Assembly (NCBI GenBank): GCA_035582835.1
Contig: JAYKAV010000300.1
Location: forward strand, 1,434,128-1,498,127
Length of the DNA: 64,000 nucleotides
Reading direction: 5' to 3'
Origin: Phoebastria nigripes
Lineage: Eukaryota > Chordata > Aves > Procellariiformes > Diomedeidae
The notes below the pieces were generated by a model. That model ran no database searches. It was not told the origin of the DNA and was given only the letters and a program-made list of their open reading frames with translations. A program made the position numbers and the translations under genes. Within the stretch, counting starts at the first letter, position 1. Each line of letters begins with the position of its first letter. Below are positions 25,794-36,925 of this stretch, piece by piece.

Positions 25794-26519
25794 CCCAGCC
25801 CGGGAGAGGCCGGGCGGCCCGACGGCGCGGACCGGAGCCCGGGAGAGGGGCGGGCTGCGGGATCGCCCGGCGCCGCTGGACCCGGGGCCGCCCAGGAAGA
25901 TGCTGGAGGACCTTGGTCTGCACCTCCGCATCCTGCCACCTGCCCGGGCCTCCTGGTGAGGAGCGCCACCGCCAGCCGGGGGGGCCTGGGGGACCCTGCC
26001 CAGCCCTGTCCGCTCTTGCCAGAGAAGCCCTAGGGACTCCCAAGTGCCTGGATGGGGCAAACAGCCCTTTCCTCTTCTACTGCCTTTCCTGGGACAGGTG
26101 CTCAAAGTTTTCTGCCAGGCTTCCACCTTCCCGGCACACCCAGCTGGGCCCGCTGGTCTATCCGGGAAGATCTCACTTTCAAAAATCTCTCCACTGTTGA
26201 TGATTTTATTTATAGAACAAAACGTCTGCTGGGGCAGGGGAGGACGGACGTAGGAGGAAGCGTTCCCCAGCCTCATGCAGCCAAATCTGTAAAAGTGGGA
26301 TGCGTGGCACTAACGTGGTGGCATGTCCCTGATGTTGCGCAGGGCTATCGCACTAGTGCCAGGCTTTGCACCAACAATGTGGCCAGGGCTGGGGAAGGTT
26401 TGGGTGCTGGGCTTGCAGCCAAATGCAGCAAGTCATATCCCTCCAGGGGTCATGCTCTGTGCTGCAGGGGTGGGAGAATGGTGGGATTGGAAGTATAAAA
26501 ACCTTTACCGTGAGCATGC
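25794..26519 (+). other. FOXE1 3' flank / presumptive 3' untranslated region
   Basis: This GC-rich then ordinary sequence directly follows the FOXE1 stop codon. I found no canonical AATAAA or ATTAAA in the first 2 kb after the stop, so the 3' end of the transcript is not fixed. The nearest clear AATAAA pair on this strand is at 29877-29907. Confidence 0.4.
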
Positions 26520-26705
26520 TCAGCCCCTGGAAGAGGGACCCAGGGAGGCTGTGGGATCTCTGCCCTTGGAGGTCCTCCCAACTTGATTGGACAGAGCCTG
26601 GGTGACCTGATTTGGCTCTGGAGTTGGATCCAACATTGAATTTGGACCTGCTTTGAGTGGAGACCTGGTCTGGAGATCTATGGAGGTCCTTACATCCTAA
26701 AGTAG
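26520..26705 (+). mobile_element. Old CR1 LINE 3'-end relic
   Basis: The order of recognisable blocks is that of a CR1 3' end: a CCTTGGAGGTC block, an ACAGAGCCTGGGTGACCTGATT block, CTGCTTTGAGTGG, and finally a GATCTATGGAGGTCCTTAC block equivalent to the usual GACCTCCAGAGGTCCCTT. It is strongly diverged and lacks the terminal octamer repeat, so it is an old copy. It lies about 730 bases downstream of the FOXE1 stop. Confidence 0.6.
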
Positions 26706-27272
26706 CTGATCCTAAGATCAGCCCAGCTCTGTCTGTAGCCCAGAGAAATCAGCATCTATGGGGGAAAACTTTACTTCCTGAAACAAGTGAGAGAGGCAGG
26801 ACATGGTGGCTTTTCGTCTTTGATTGCTCCCCTTTCAAGCTCTCCTAGGATGGAAAAAAGGCTAGAGGAAAACATGGAGAGGGGACAACTGATAGGAACA
26901 GCTGTGAGAGGCACAGGCTTGAAAATAGATCCATGGGGAAACTCAAGCAAATCCCTCCCAACAGACCCCACCACGCCTGGAAGGGGCCCGGAGAGGTGGT
27001 GGATGCCCAGGGCTCTGCCTGGGGCTGTGAGCGGAGAGGGAGCAGATGTAGCCCTGCTACTGTCCAGATCTCCTTATCCAGCTACTTTTTCCTGTGGAGG
27101 TGGGAGCCTGTGTGACCAGGGCCAGGAGGAGGTTGGTGAGGGGTACTGCAGTGTGGTGGGGCCTTGAATGGGGAGAGGTAGGTGGGAAGTGCAGCCAGAG
27201 CCTCAGCAGGAGCTTTGGAAGAGNAGAGAGGGTGCACATACACCAGGGTCTCTCTCACCACAAAAGGGTACA

Positions 27273-27560
27273 GATCATAGTATAACTCAGGCTGGAAGAG
27301 ACCTTGGGAAGTTTCTGTTCCGACCTTGTGCTCAAAGCAGGGTCAGCTATGAGTCAGACCAGGTTGCTCGGGGCTATCTAGTTGAGTCCTGACAACCTCC
27401 AAGGATGGAGATAGCACAGTCTCTTTGGGCAACTTGACTGTCCTCATGCAGGAGAAGTTTCTCCTTGTATCCATTCAGCACCTCTGTAGTCTCATTTCAT
27501 GTCTACTGTCTATTGTCCTGCTGCTATGCCCTGCTGCAAAGAGTTCTGATCCCATGAAGA
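27273..27560 (-). mobile_element. Old CR1 LINE fragment (reverse)
   Basis: Reading + it starts with ATCATAGTATAACTCAGGCT and continues GGAAGAGACCTTGGGAAG, then a TGCTCAAAGCAGGGTCAG block and a diverged GGATGGAGATAGCACAGTC block. This is the reverse complement of a CR1 3' end. Divergence is high and the 5' limit near 27560 is approximate. Confidence 0.75.
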
Positions 27561-29395
27561 CACCTGTACCTTCTGCTCCATGAAGGATTTTTCAGATGAG
27601 GTCCTCAGCAGGATGAAATCTGTGTAGAGGCAGGTTCCTTGCCTTCTCTGGGTGCTAAGGTCCAGGTATCCAAGTGGGACATGAGAGGGAGGAAATGGAG
27701 TGGAGCAGGAAGGTGGTTGGGTGTCCCTACAGCACAGTTTGGGGTGGAGGAGGCTCAAGCCATCTGCAGTAGGTGGACAGGAGAAGCTGTATGGCTGCCT
27801 TCCGTGGGGCTCTGAGGTTGGAGATGAGTGTTGGATTCAAGGCACCCATCCCTCTCTCAGAGCAGTCAGGATGGCATGTGGTGGGTGAGCCACCTCATGG
27901 GCTGGGAGGCTGGAGCTGGCCTGGTACTGCTGCCCCTTGTCTATCTGGACCTTTTTGTGGTACTGCAGGAACCTCTGCTGCCTGTACATGGAGCTGGGGA
28001 GGTTGCGTTGCCGTCAGTGGGGGGCACAGGCGGCGAGTGTAGGCCTCATTTGGATCTTTGGTGTGGTGAGGTGAATCAGATTTTTCCCTTCCTTGCTTTC
28101 CCTCCTGAAGAGCTGCGCTGTCTCTTTCGATGTCCTTCCTGTTCCTGGCATGGCCAGAAGCTGCTTCCATCCTGGAGAGAGCAGAGTCCTGCCTCTGCAG
28201 CTTGGCAGAGGTCTGGACCAGCCTGGGGCAGGTCTCCTTGGCAGCCATACTAGCTCCTCTCCCAATTTCTCCCTTCACCAGCTGGAAGAGAAGACGTATA
28301 CCTGGCTGTGCCAACTCTTAGTTTTCTTGACAGCTGCCTGCTAGCTCTCTGCTTTCATCGGCTGCAAGGACTGGACTACGACCCTTTGCTAGCAAGTCAT
28401 GCGGACCTCTTTCTGGTTTGGGGGTAGCTGGGAGAGGAATTGTCCTGCCTCTTAACGCCTGCCTTCCTTCCTGTAGGAGCAGTTATCAGTGTGGACCAGA
28501 TCGTTTTCCTGAGCCTAGATATCTTCTGGCCATTGTTCCCCATTACTTCAACCTGGTTCTATTCTCTGCTCCAGCCCTGGTGCTAGTCTAAGGTTCAGTC
28601 TGAAAAAAAAGGTCGCCAGTGATGATACAGGTCTTGTGTAAGCTGCTCCTGACCTCAGATAGCATCTGTAGCAAGTTCAGGGAGCAAAACTCAGTGTCTG
28701 GAGGACATGCATGATAGATCTTGATGACTCGGAAGGCACAAATTGGGTAGGTTCAGTTGTGTATTGTTTGCAGATAAGGTCTAGATGCTTGTTCTTATTT
28801 CTCTCCAGATCTTTTATACCTACAAGCTAGGGAAACCAGACATACCTAGAATGTATACTTTCTGCAGCAGGTGCAGTGATGAGCCTGTTGCATCAAGGAC
28901 CTGCGACACATGGCCACAAACTGCTTAAACTTCAGCCACAAGCAGCTGGAAACCCTGGGCAGGAACTTTGTGCTCCGTGAAGAGCTACATGGACCCTTCA
29001 AGGGACTCTACATCTGTGTGGGGTCTCTGTCCTTTGTGGTTTTCAAGACAAAGCATGACAAAGCTATACCTGCCCTGTGCTAGTGCTGGCAATACTCCAA
29101 CCTCCTACTTACGGCAGGCCTGGAGACTCCAGAGATCCCTTCCCACCAGCACTGGTGTGGTTTTGTGGCTATCGCAACCTCTCCGAGCTGTCGTGCAGGC
29201 TCAGATGCAAAGGGTGGGCTGAACATTACAGATCTGTCCAGGCTCTACCTTGTGGCAGCAGGATGTGCTGACCGTGCGCTTGTGCATGTGGCTATGTGTC
29301 GCTTGCAGCTGTGTGACCATTGACAGAGGAAGATACGGTTGTCGCATCCTTGGGGAGCCGTGGGGTTGGGCCTGTCTGTGAGGATATGGGGATAT
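27561..29395. other. Intergenic DNA, nothing recognised
   Basis: Short open frames on both strands show no family resemblance, no signal peptide and no consistent splice-linked frame. No TRMO exon, which would be expected between FOXE1 and HEMGN by comparison with human, was found. Confidence 0.4.
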
Positions 29396-29483
29396 GCCAT
29401 GGGGATATGTTAGACAATTGGATCTCAATGTATGCTTGTGCCATGGGGATATGTTAAACATTTGGATCTCAATGTATTTTTGG
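29396..29483 (+). repeat. Two-copy 44-bp tandem repeat
   Basis: The unit beginning GCCATGGGGATATGTTA occurs at 29396-29439 and again at 29440-29483, with only a handful of differences. Each unit also contains TTGGATCTCAATGTAT. No coding frame is preserved across it. Confidence 0.85.
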
Positions 29484-29876
29484 CTGGCACTTTGCTTGTA
29501 ATTCTCAGGCATCATCCAGAACAAGGAAAATTTTAATTTCTGGAAGCTTTATTGTAAATATCTGAGGGCCTTCCTTTTAGCAAAGTTAGTCTAAGTTTCA
29601 AACTAGTCTCTTGATTTCTGGGAGTTGAGTCCGATAGGATTGGGTTATAACCCTGTAGGAAACACTAAGTGTAAGCACTGATGAGAAGAGAGAAGGGCCG
29701 TGAAAGTGCTCATTCCTCAAAGGACAGAGCCTCTCGGTTCCTGTTCTGCCCGAGTTCTGGTACGGTCAGGCCCTGCGCTGACTTTGAGAAAGAGGTGGAT
29801 TGTTACAGCCTAGGAGAACCTTTTATTATGTGTTGGAGATTTTTTGTATTTACTCTTCTACTTCACTTGTAATGGA

Positions 29877-29907
29877 AATAAATCTTTGTCCTGTNGTTTG
29901 TAATAAA
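29877..29907 (+). terminator. Twin poly(A) signals, possible transcript 3' end
   Basis: AATAAA occurs at 29877-29882 and again at 29902-29907, followed by a GT/T-rich stretch typical of a cleavage-stimulating downstream element. The preceding 300 bases are AT-rich and non-repetitive, like a 3' untranslated region. The owner is unknown: it could be the end of a very long FOXE1 3' untranslated region, a noncoding RNA, or chance. Confidence 0.35.
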
Positions 29908-32618
29908 GTGTCTCTCTGAGTTTTTCAAGCTTTCCCTGCACTCCCGAGACCAGGAGAGCGATGATACAGAGCAAGATGCGCACCACGTGCTGCTCCTTGC
30001 ATTTCGCTGTCTGTCTTATCTTGGCTTTTTTTGGTCTGCTGGGATTGCTAAAGACATCGGAGGGAGGGAGGGGGCGGCAAGGCCAGGCCGGTGGCTTACC
30101 GAACTTCTGCAACTCCCCGAGTCACCAGTCTGCTTTCAAGGTCTCCTGTCAGGCCATAAGCATGCCCCAGACATCAATGCATGAAGCTCCAGCCCAGCCA
30201 GGTGCCTCTGCTAAAAAGGGGCAGGTAGGGAAGCCAAGGTTACTACCTGTGATAGGAACACAAGCTGAGAGATGGGCAGGGGAATCGTGCTTGGCATAAT
30301 TACTCTTTGATTGCTCCGGCGTGGAGCCAGGCCAGCTGGAGAAGGTTTTACTTCTGGAGACAACATTATGTTGCCTGTCCTGTGGCAGAAGCACCCGAAA
30401 TGCTTGGTCTTGCCTCTTGCACCCCAGGCCAGTCAGTTTTTTTGGCTGCAGAGGTGGAGTTCCCACAGCCACAGGCTGACACCGTGTTCACCTTGTGCAA
30501 CAGCAACATCTGTGGGAACAATTCATCAAGCAACAACCATAGCTAATGGGGGGTGTAACAGGCCTTAACGGGCAACTCGGGTAACTCCATGCCTCAGGGC
30601 GATGATCTGGCTTGCACATGGCTAAGACAATGGCAGATGTTGCCCCTTCTCCTGCTGAGAGGGTGGTGACTGGCTTCCCAAGGGGTTTTGAGGGAAAGCG
30701 AGCTCTGCAGCTGGTGCCCTGTCAACAGCCCAAGCTGCCTGGAGGGCTGTGAATGAGATGGGAACAGGTAGTTTAATCTGCTAAATTATCAAAGAGCAGA
30801 TAGGAAGGTCTACTTCAATAGCTCTGGGACTTCCAGGTATGATTTATCTGCCTTTGGAAGAGGCCAAGAAGTGCATCAAATTTATGAGAAAGAGTAGGCG
30901 GGGAGGCAGCTGCCATTTGGCCAGGAGATAATACCTTGGAGGGAGTCCAAAGCTTTGTGAGTTGTAGTTAGAGGTCAGTCTGTGCAGCTGGAGATGGGCT
31001 TTAGCTGCATCCGTTACCTAAAACTGCGATGCCAGCATTAGTGATCAGAGAGATGTCCCACTCCTGCAGCACCTGTATGTGAACTGATGTGAGCACAGGA
31101 AGGCTGATGCTCGTTGGGGGACTGACTGTACAGAGTCTGGTGTATGGGGATACAGTGACCCATGTCAGCATATGGAATTGCTTCACACGCTTGTCTTGGT
31201 GTAGGCCTGGAGCCCTGATTCATAAGGAGGCACCATCTAGACAGCAGAGCTGATTTCTCAACTCACTCCTCCTGTTCGAATTTATGCCTTCTCTCTTGTC
31301 CGAGGCCAAGAAGTCAAGGTGGGAGATGGTGGCTGTACCTGGAAGCTGGGGTTATTTCTGGGAGCTACTTTTGGATGTGGAGCAGTCACCCCCACCCCTC
31401 CTTGTGGGGGCAGACTGAGAGGGAGGGAACGGGGGTCTCGGCAGGGAGCCCCAGCTCAGGGCTGCCAGACTCTGAACTCTCACCACCTCCGTCAGTCTTT
31501 GAACACAGGGTGCAGCTGGTGGTCCCTAGGGCCTATAGGGACCAATAATGTAGTGAGGATGAAGTACCCTCGCCATACTGCTTGGGCCAAGAGGAAAAGG
31601 AGGTTGTATCCTAGTCTCTTCTGCTGATTGGAAGTCCATAGGGTCGTTGTATGTTCAGGGCCAGATGCCTGGCTGAAAGTGGCCATGGAGTAAGCAGGAA
31701 TGGTAGCTGTGGGTTGGCTCAAAGGAGCTCACTGAGCCCACTGCTAGCCCTTCTTTCTCTGATGCCAGGAAGCTCAGATTTGCTAGCCAATTAGGAATTT
31801 GCAAAGCTGTTATGTGGATGTGAACTACCCAAAGAGATCTTAATTGACAAAGGAGCTAACGAGCAGCTCCTGACCTTTTTGTTCAGAGACAGTCCTGAGC
31901 CAGCACCAGAGCTCTTGGTCTGATGGCAGAGACGCAGTTTGCTTGGTGCATGAAGCCCTCTGAGTCAATCATACCTGTGGCTGGCTCTTGCAAGGAGACC
32001 ATCTGCACCTCATGTTGACCTCTTGCACTTGGACAAGGCACTCATGAGTCCAGGCTGGCACCTTCTGAGGTTAACAAACTGTGTCCTAGGCTTCATACCA
32101 CTTCTGTAGCTATACGTTTTAGCACATAGTCTGTCATCAGGTTAGCGCTCAGTGGAGTGCTGGCCCTAGACTTAGCTGATTAAACAGTGGCTCACTGGCC
32201 ACCCCATCCCAACCCATCATACTGAGTCTGGGATAGGCTAGACAAAAAGTAGCAACCATGGAGATGTCTGCTGTGATGGGAGCAGCAGGAGGCAGTGAGC
32301 CCACTGGGAGATCTTGCTGTGCAGATCAAGATCTGGCCATCTTATCTGAACATGTGGGGGATCCCCAGAGCCATGGCAAAATGGCACATTATTTAGCTAT
32401 GAGCATTCAAAAACTGGGTTGTGTAAGTGACAGCCCAATGCTGGACTCTGGAAAAGAATATTTGGCTCCACAAATATTCCCCTTGCTTGAATGCTGTAGT
32501 GGGATGGATCACAGTCCAGTTGTTTAAGCAGCAGCCAGTTGGATGTAGGCATAGATGTGCCAGTGTTAGTTTGCCTGTCTCTGTCCTTTCCTGTGTAACA
32601 CTCAAAATCTTGCTATGG
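29908..32618. other. Intergenic DNA, nothing recognised
   Basis: No supported gene, repeat family or RNA gene is visible in this stretch. Confidence 0.4.
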
Positions 32619-32623
32619 ACAGA
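32619..32623 (+). repeat. Left target-site duplication of solo LTR
   Basis: ACAGA directly precedes the LTR and is repeated exactly at 33207-33211. Five bases fits integration by an avian endogenous retrovirus. Confidence 0.85.
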
Positions 32624-33206
32624 TGTCGTGGTTTAACCCCAGCCAGCAACTAAGCCCCACACAGCCGCTTGCTCACTCCCCCCTGGTGGGATGGGGGAGA
32701 GAATCGGAAGAGTAAAAGTGAGAAAACTCATGGGTTGAGATAAAGACAGTTTAATAGGTAAAGCAAAAGCCACGCACGCAAGCAAAGCAAAACAAGGAAT
32801 TCATTCACTGCTTCCCATCGGCAGGCAGGTGTTCAGCCATCTCCAGGAAAGCAGGGCTCCATCACGCGTAACGGTGACTTGGGAAGACAAACACCATCAC
32901 TCCTTTCCTTCTTCTTCCCCCAGCTTCATATGCTGAGCATGACGTCACATGGTATGGAATATCCCTTTGGTCAGTTGGGGTCAGCTGCCCCAGCCGTGTC
33001 CCCTCCCAGCTTCTTGTGCACCCCCAGCCTACTCCCTGGTGGGGTGGGGTGAGAGGCAGAAAAGGCCTTGACTCTGTGTAAGCACTGCTCAGCAGTAACG
33101 AAAACATCCCAGTGTTAACAACACTGTTTTCAGCACAAATCCAAAACATAGCCTCATACTAGCTACTACGAAGAAAATTAACCCTATCCCAGCCAAAACC
33201 AGCACA
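32624..33206 (-). mobile_element. Solo LTR of an avian endogenous retrovirus
   Basis: A 583-base element is bounded by TG...CA ends: on the minus strand it starts TGTGCTGGTTTTGGC and ends TTAAACCACGACA. Perfect 5-bp duplications flank it, so it is a solo LTR left by recombination between two LTRs, with no internal genes next to it. I recognise the sequence as an LTR type abundant in bird genomes but cannot name the family with certainty. On its own strand it carries a palindromic TGACGTCA (32940-32947) in the U3-like part and a TATTAAACTG-type block before the 3' part that probably marks the poly(A) region. The low divergence I perceive suggests a fairly recent insertion. Confidence 0.88.
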
Positions 33207-33211
33207 ACAGA
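33207..33211 (+). repeat. Right target-site duplication of solo LTR
   Basis: ACAGA directly follows the LTR and exactly matches the left copy at 32619-32623. Confidence 0.85.
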
Positions 33212-35500
33212 AAAGGGGACACTGAAGTGAAGCCAAGGTTTACCATTACTACATGCAAAAGTTTTAACAATGTAACATTTTCAATTATTAGTCTCATAGT
33301 CCAAATTAATACAGAAAAACCTCAGTAATGCCGCTGAGATTGCTATACACACACCAAAAAAAATTCTTAGTATCTACCCCTGCTTCTTGATGTTATGTTC
33401 ACCCTTCCTGTGTCCTTAGGTTGATGGCTGCAGGGGTGTGGGGGAGGGGATCTTACAACAAGTTACTAGCATCCTGATGTCTTCAATAGGCAGATCATCA
33501 GGTTCCCGGTGGAGGCTTCCTTCTCTTCATCAGGAGGCAGATGGTGTTGATGGTGATGATTTCTTCCTTCTCAATCTTGGGGTTCACTTGAGTTTATTTC
33601 TATATGTATGTTGTTTTTCAGTGGTTCCCAAATTGGTTTTTTTTTCTGTTCTCCTTGTTTTCTCTAAAATTGCCTTTACTTGAATAACATGGATTTGCGC
33701 TCCTGCAGCAATGAGTGTCTGACCACTGCGATAGGCTGGGACACATGGTGTTGCCCTGGAATCACAGACAGTTCAAGCCACACAAAATAAATAATCATTA
33801 TCAGTATAAATGAAAACAAATGTAGGTGCTAGTTATCTGACCACTGATTGCTGTCACAGCCAAGCAAGCTAAAATCAGCTCAGGCCAAGACAAGACCAGC
33901 CATGTCCCAATCCTCTGCACTGTGAGGTCAACACAAAGCCATGGCCCCTGAATAATAACATATTTGCAAGCTGCATTTAAGGCCAGGTCCTATCTACCAT
34001 CACAACCAGGAGACTCCACACCAGTGGGCTGGGAGAGGGCTGTCTCTTGAGGTTTGCAAAGTTTGTTCTTCTTTCTGTTGTATCTCAGGGCTCTACATCA
34101 GTTGTGGCCTGGTCTCCTGTGCTGCCAGCAGGCAGGTCTTGGGGGTGTAAGTGAGACAGAGGCAGGCCGGGGAGGGGGTTCCTCTGCTGGGGTTGTGTCC
34201 ACTGGCACCAATCCAGAGTCCTTGCTGTGGGATGGAGGCTGGGAGCAGGGCTGGAGGATGGGGAAACACAGAGAGGCAGTAGAAATCTCAGCACCTCAAC
34301 TCTCACCACGGATTTTCTGCTGACCAGCGATCAGCTATGTGTGACTTTGTCAAACAAAAGGAAACATGGATGGGAGAAATCTGAATGCAACCCCATACAT
34401 GAGAGCTCCCACCACTGTGGGATCCTGACAGCCCTAAACACCAACTCTGTGGGAAGAAGCAGAGGGGAGACACAAAATTTCCCTGAAAGACCTGCCTGAG
34501 CTTGTGGTTGCTGAGGTCTAGTCACAGAATGGGGGGACCAGCCTTTTCTAAGTGAACTACAGCTAATGTAAATTATTTGCTTGAGTCAATGGTGCAGGAG
34601 AGTCTGAGTTGTGCACTTGAGCAAAAATGCTTTTTAGCAAATGCACTTCAGATTGACTGGGATAATTATCCTAAAGCCAAGAAAAATGCAACAGAAAGAG
34701 CTCCAAGCCCTGGCCCTTTGCCATGCACGTAGCACTTCAAGGAGCTCTGGGGGCTGTAGTGGGTGGAGTTTGGCTGGGCAAAAGGAAAGTGGACTGGGTG
34801 GTCACATGAAAATCCTATATTCTCCAGATGTCCTCACATGGCTTTGTACAAAGGCTGACCTCACGCTGTGGCTCCATTCTCCAGGCAAGAGCAGAAATGA
34901 CCAAGTTGGCCACAGGTGCCTGGTGAGTGGTCCCACTCTGCCATGGTGTGAGAGGCTGTGCCTGGAGTATTATTGTTAATATCGGTGGCTTTATTCATGG
35001 AGGAAGCAGAGAATGATTCAGGGCTTAGACCTTTATGCAGGGAACATTCATTTAAAAAAAAAAAGTCATGTTGCGAAGAACAGTTTTCCTTCTTGGGTCA
35101 CCTCTTTCGTATTTTGTCTTCATGGAGTTTTTCTCCTCCCCTTCTCTTCTCGAGAAAAGGCAAAAGAAAGCCCCACTTGAAGCAACCAGGGCAAATGGTT
35201 TCAAGCCTTCCCACGTAAGCGGATGGAAGATATACTACCTCTCTGCCACAATAGGAGCCAGACTTAATCAACACTACCAGCAGTGCAACAATTAACACTG
35301 TAATGAACCAAATCCTCGCCTTTGCATCTCCAACAGAGCAAAACGTTCATAAAAATGAGGTGCCTTCCTCATCTTTAACAGCCACCACATCCCTGCTGTT
35401 GACAAGCTGAGTGAGGTATCGCCAGCCAAACCACGCACAGGACTCTCTAAGAGCCACGAGGACAAGCGTTCACCTTGCTGCAGTCACTTCCACGCGGCCA
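33212..35500. other. Intergenic DNA, nothing recognised
   Basis: Ordinary AT/GC-mixed sequence. No gene, RNA or recognised repeat family is seen. The LTR before it is bounded by target duplications, so this is not retroviral interior. Confidence 0.4.
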
Positions 35501-35539
35501 GGACGTCACTTCACTGTTCATTTCTGCGAACGGCACTGC

Positions 35540-35960
35540 AGCTCCTGAGCAGCGTCTGGCGGGTCCCACAGGGACAGAGCCTTGCGACCGCCCTCCGACC
35601 CCCCGGGGATGGAGACCCCAGGCGCGCCTCCCCGCTGCCCGGTCCCCGGCCGCAGCCCCCCCGGGGACCGGGCGGCCGCCTGCCTGCCGGTGCAGCCCGC
35701 CGGGCGTCCCCGGGGACGCGGGGCCGGTGCTGCCGCTAGAGAGCACTGCCGGATCGCGACGCTGCCGGAGGCGCCGCCGGGGCCGCGGCTGGCGGCCGCC
35801 GCGGGTGGGAGGGAGGCCGGCCGCCGCAGTTTCCAGCGCTTTGCAAGCCTGCAGAAGCCCTCGCAGGACGCCAGCGGCTGCTTTGGCTGCGGCGTTGGTT
35901 TCATCCGGGGGCTCACCCGGCGCTGGCTGCCTGCAGAACCCTTGGAGCTGCGTGCTGGGG
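35540..35960. promoter_or_regulatory. Orphan CpG island, candidate promoter
   Basis: About 420 bases of very GC-rich DNA have dense CpG, including repeated GCCGCC/GGCGGC and CCCCGGGG motifs, in otherwise ordinary intergenic DNA. This is typical of a promoter. No recognised gene starts here: the plus-strand frame from the ATG at 35609 (150 residues, Arg/Pro/Ala-rich) and the minus-strand frames resemble no family. In human the interval between FOXE1 and HEMGN holds TRMO on the HEMGN strand, so this could be the promoter of a diverged, unrecognised or lost TRMO, or of a noncoding RNA. Confidence 0.55.
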
Positions 35961-36454
35961 TCGGACGGCCAGTCTCCGCTTCATTGCTCAAGGTGTTTCC
36001 CACTGGAAATGCAAAGCTACTGCTTTGGGTACCTGAAAACTGGTGGCTAATTCTTGCATAGAACGTAATGCTTAGCTATAAAAACGCAGCACTAGAGCTG
36101 CACCTTCAGTCTCCAATTAAACATTTTGACAAACAAGCAGTAATTTCCAGGGACATGTAATTCTGCACTCAAACCACATTTAGTGCTTTTGCAAATTACT
36201 TGGAAGATGGTGTGTACAGAAGAGGGTTGAAAAAAGAATCGTTATTAAAGCTGCGAAGCTCAGATCACACTGTTCACCACACAAACCGTGTCTTGGTTTC
36301 GTTGCTCTGCGTTTTCTGTGTTTCATCAGTGAAAACCTCAGGCAGTCTGAGGGAGACAAAGGCACAGTCATGCTCAAAGCCCCAAGTCCATCCAGATGGA
36401 TTGAGTTTCAGCCAGTGGGCTGAGGCAAGTGGCCATTCCCCCTGCTTGATGTGG

Positions 36455-36925
36455 ACGAGCCCACACCTGGAATACAGGATCCAGTTAGGGTAACCCAGTA
36501 GAAGGAAGACATTGTTATACTGGAGCCCAGCTGAGGCCATTGAGATAGAGAGCTGGAGCATAGGACAGGCTGAGGGAATCGGGTTTGTTCACCTGGAGAA
36601 GAGAAGGCAAGCGAGGAATCTAACTTGCAGTCCTAAAGAGGGTTACAGAGAAGATGGAGCTGGGGTCTTCTCTGAAGTGCACCATGATGGGGGAAGAGAC
36701 AAGGAGCAAAAGCCATGACAAGGGAAAGTCTGGTTGGACATAAGCAAAAACCTTCTTCTGTGTGAGTGGGGCAGCCCTGGGTTGGGGACCAGAGCGGGGG
36801 GGATCTCCAATCTTGGAGATGGTCAACACTTGGTTGGAAAAAGCCCTAAGCAGTCTAGTCAGAGTTAGGCATGCTTTGAGCAGGGGTTGCATTCAAGATC
36901 TCCAGAGATCTCTTCCCATGTAACT
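36455..36925 (+). mobile_element. Old CR1 LINE 3' fragment
   Basis: Successive diverged CR1 blocks are visible: ACACCTGGAATACAGGATCCAG, GGGTTTGTTCACCTGGAGAA, the GAGAAGATGGAGCTGGGGTC block, AATCTTGGAGATGGTCAACA, and TTTGAGCAGGGGTTG followed by the ATCTCCAGAGATCTC block. The frame is broken by many differences, which makes it an old copy. The first block begins a few bases before the stated start; limits are approximate. Confidence 0.75.

Larger units (their letters stand above)
24170..25960. promoter_or_regulatory. FOXE1 CpG island
   Basis: From about 24170 the base composition rises sharply, with very dense CpG dinucleotides through the whole FOXE1 coding region and into its 3' flank near 25960. 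This is the expected setting for a developmental transcription-factor gene. The island includes the TATA box and the presumptive 5' untranslated region. Confidence 0.85.

Noticed and set aside
25193..26200. A 335-codon second plus-strand frame overlapping FOXE1
   Set aside because: It is an Arg/Pro-rich shadow of the forkhead gene in another frame, without an independent start context.
24531..26276. A 581-codon minus-strand open frame across FOXE1
   Set aside because: It is antisense to the FOXE1 coding region and is kept open by extreme GC content. Its Gly/Arg-rich translation resembles no family.
33212..33760. Possible retroviral interior next to the LTR
   Set aside because: The LTR is bounded on both sides by the same 5-bp duplication, so it is solo. 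The adjacent DNA shows no retroviral frame.
35609..36061. A 150-codon plus-strand frame in the orphan CpG island
   Set aside because: The translation is Arg/Pro/Ala-rich with no family resemblance. Open frames of this length are expected in such GC-rich DNA.
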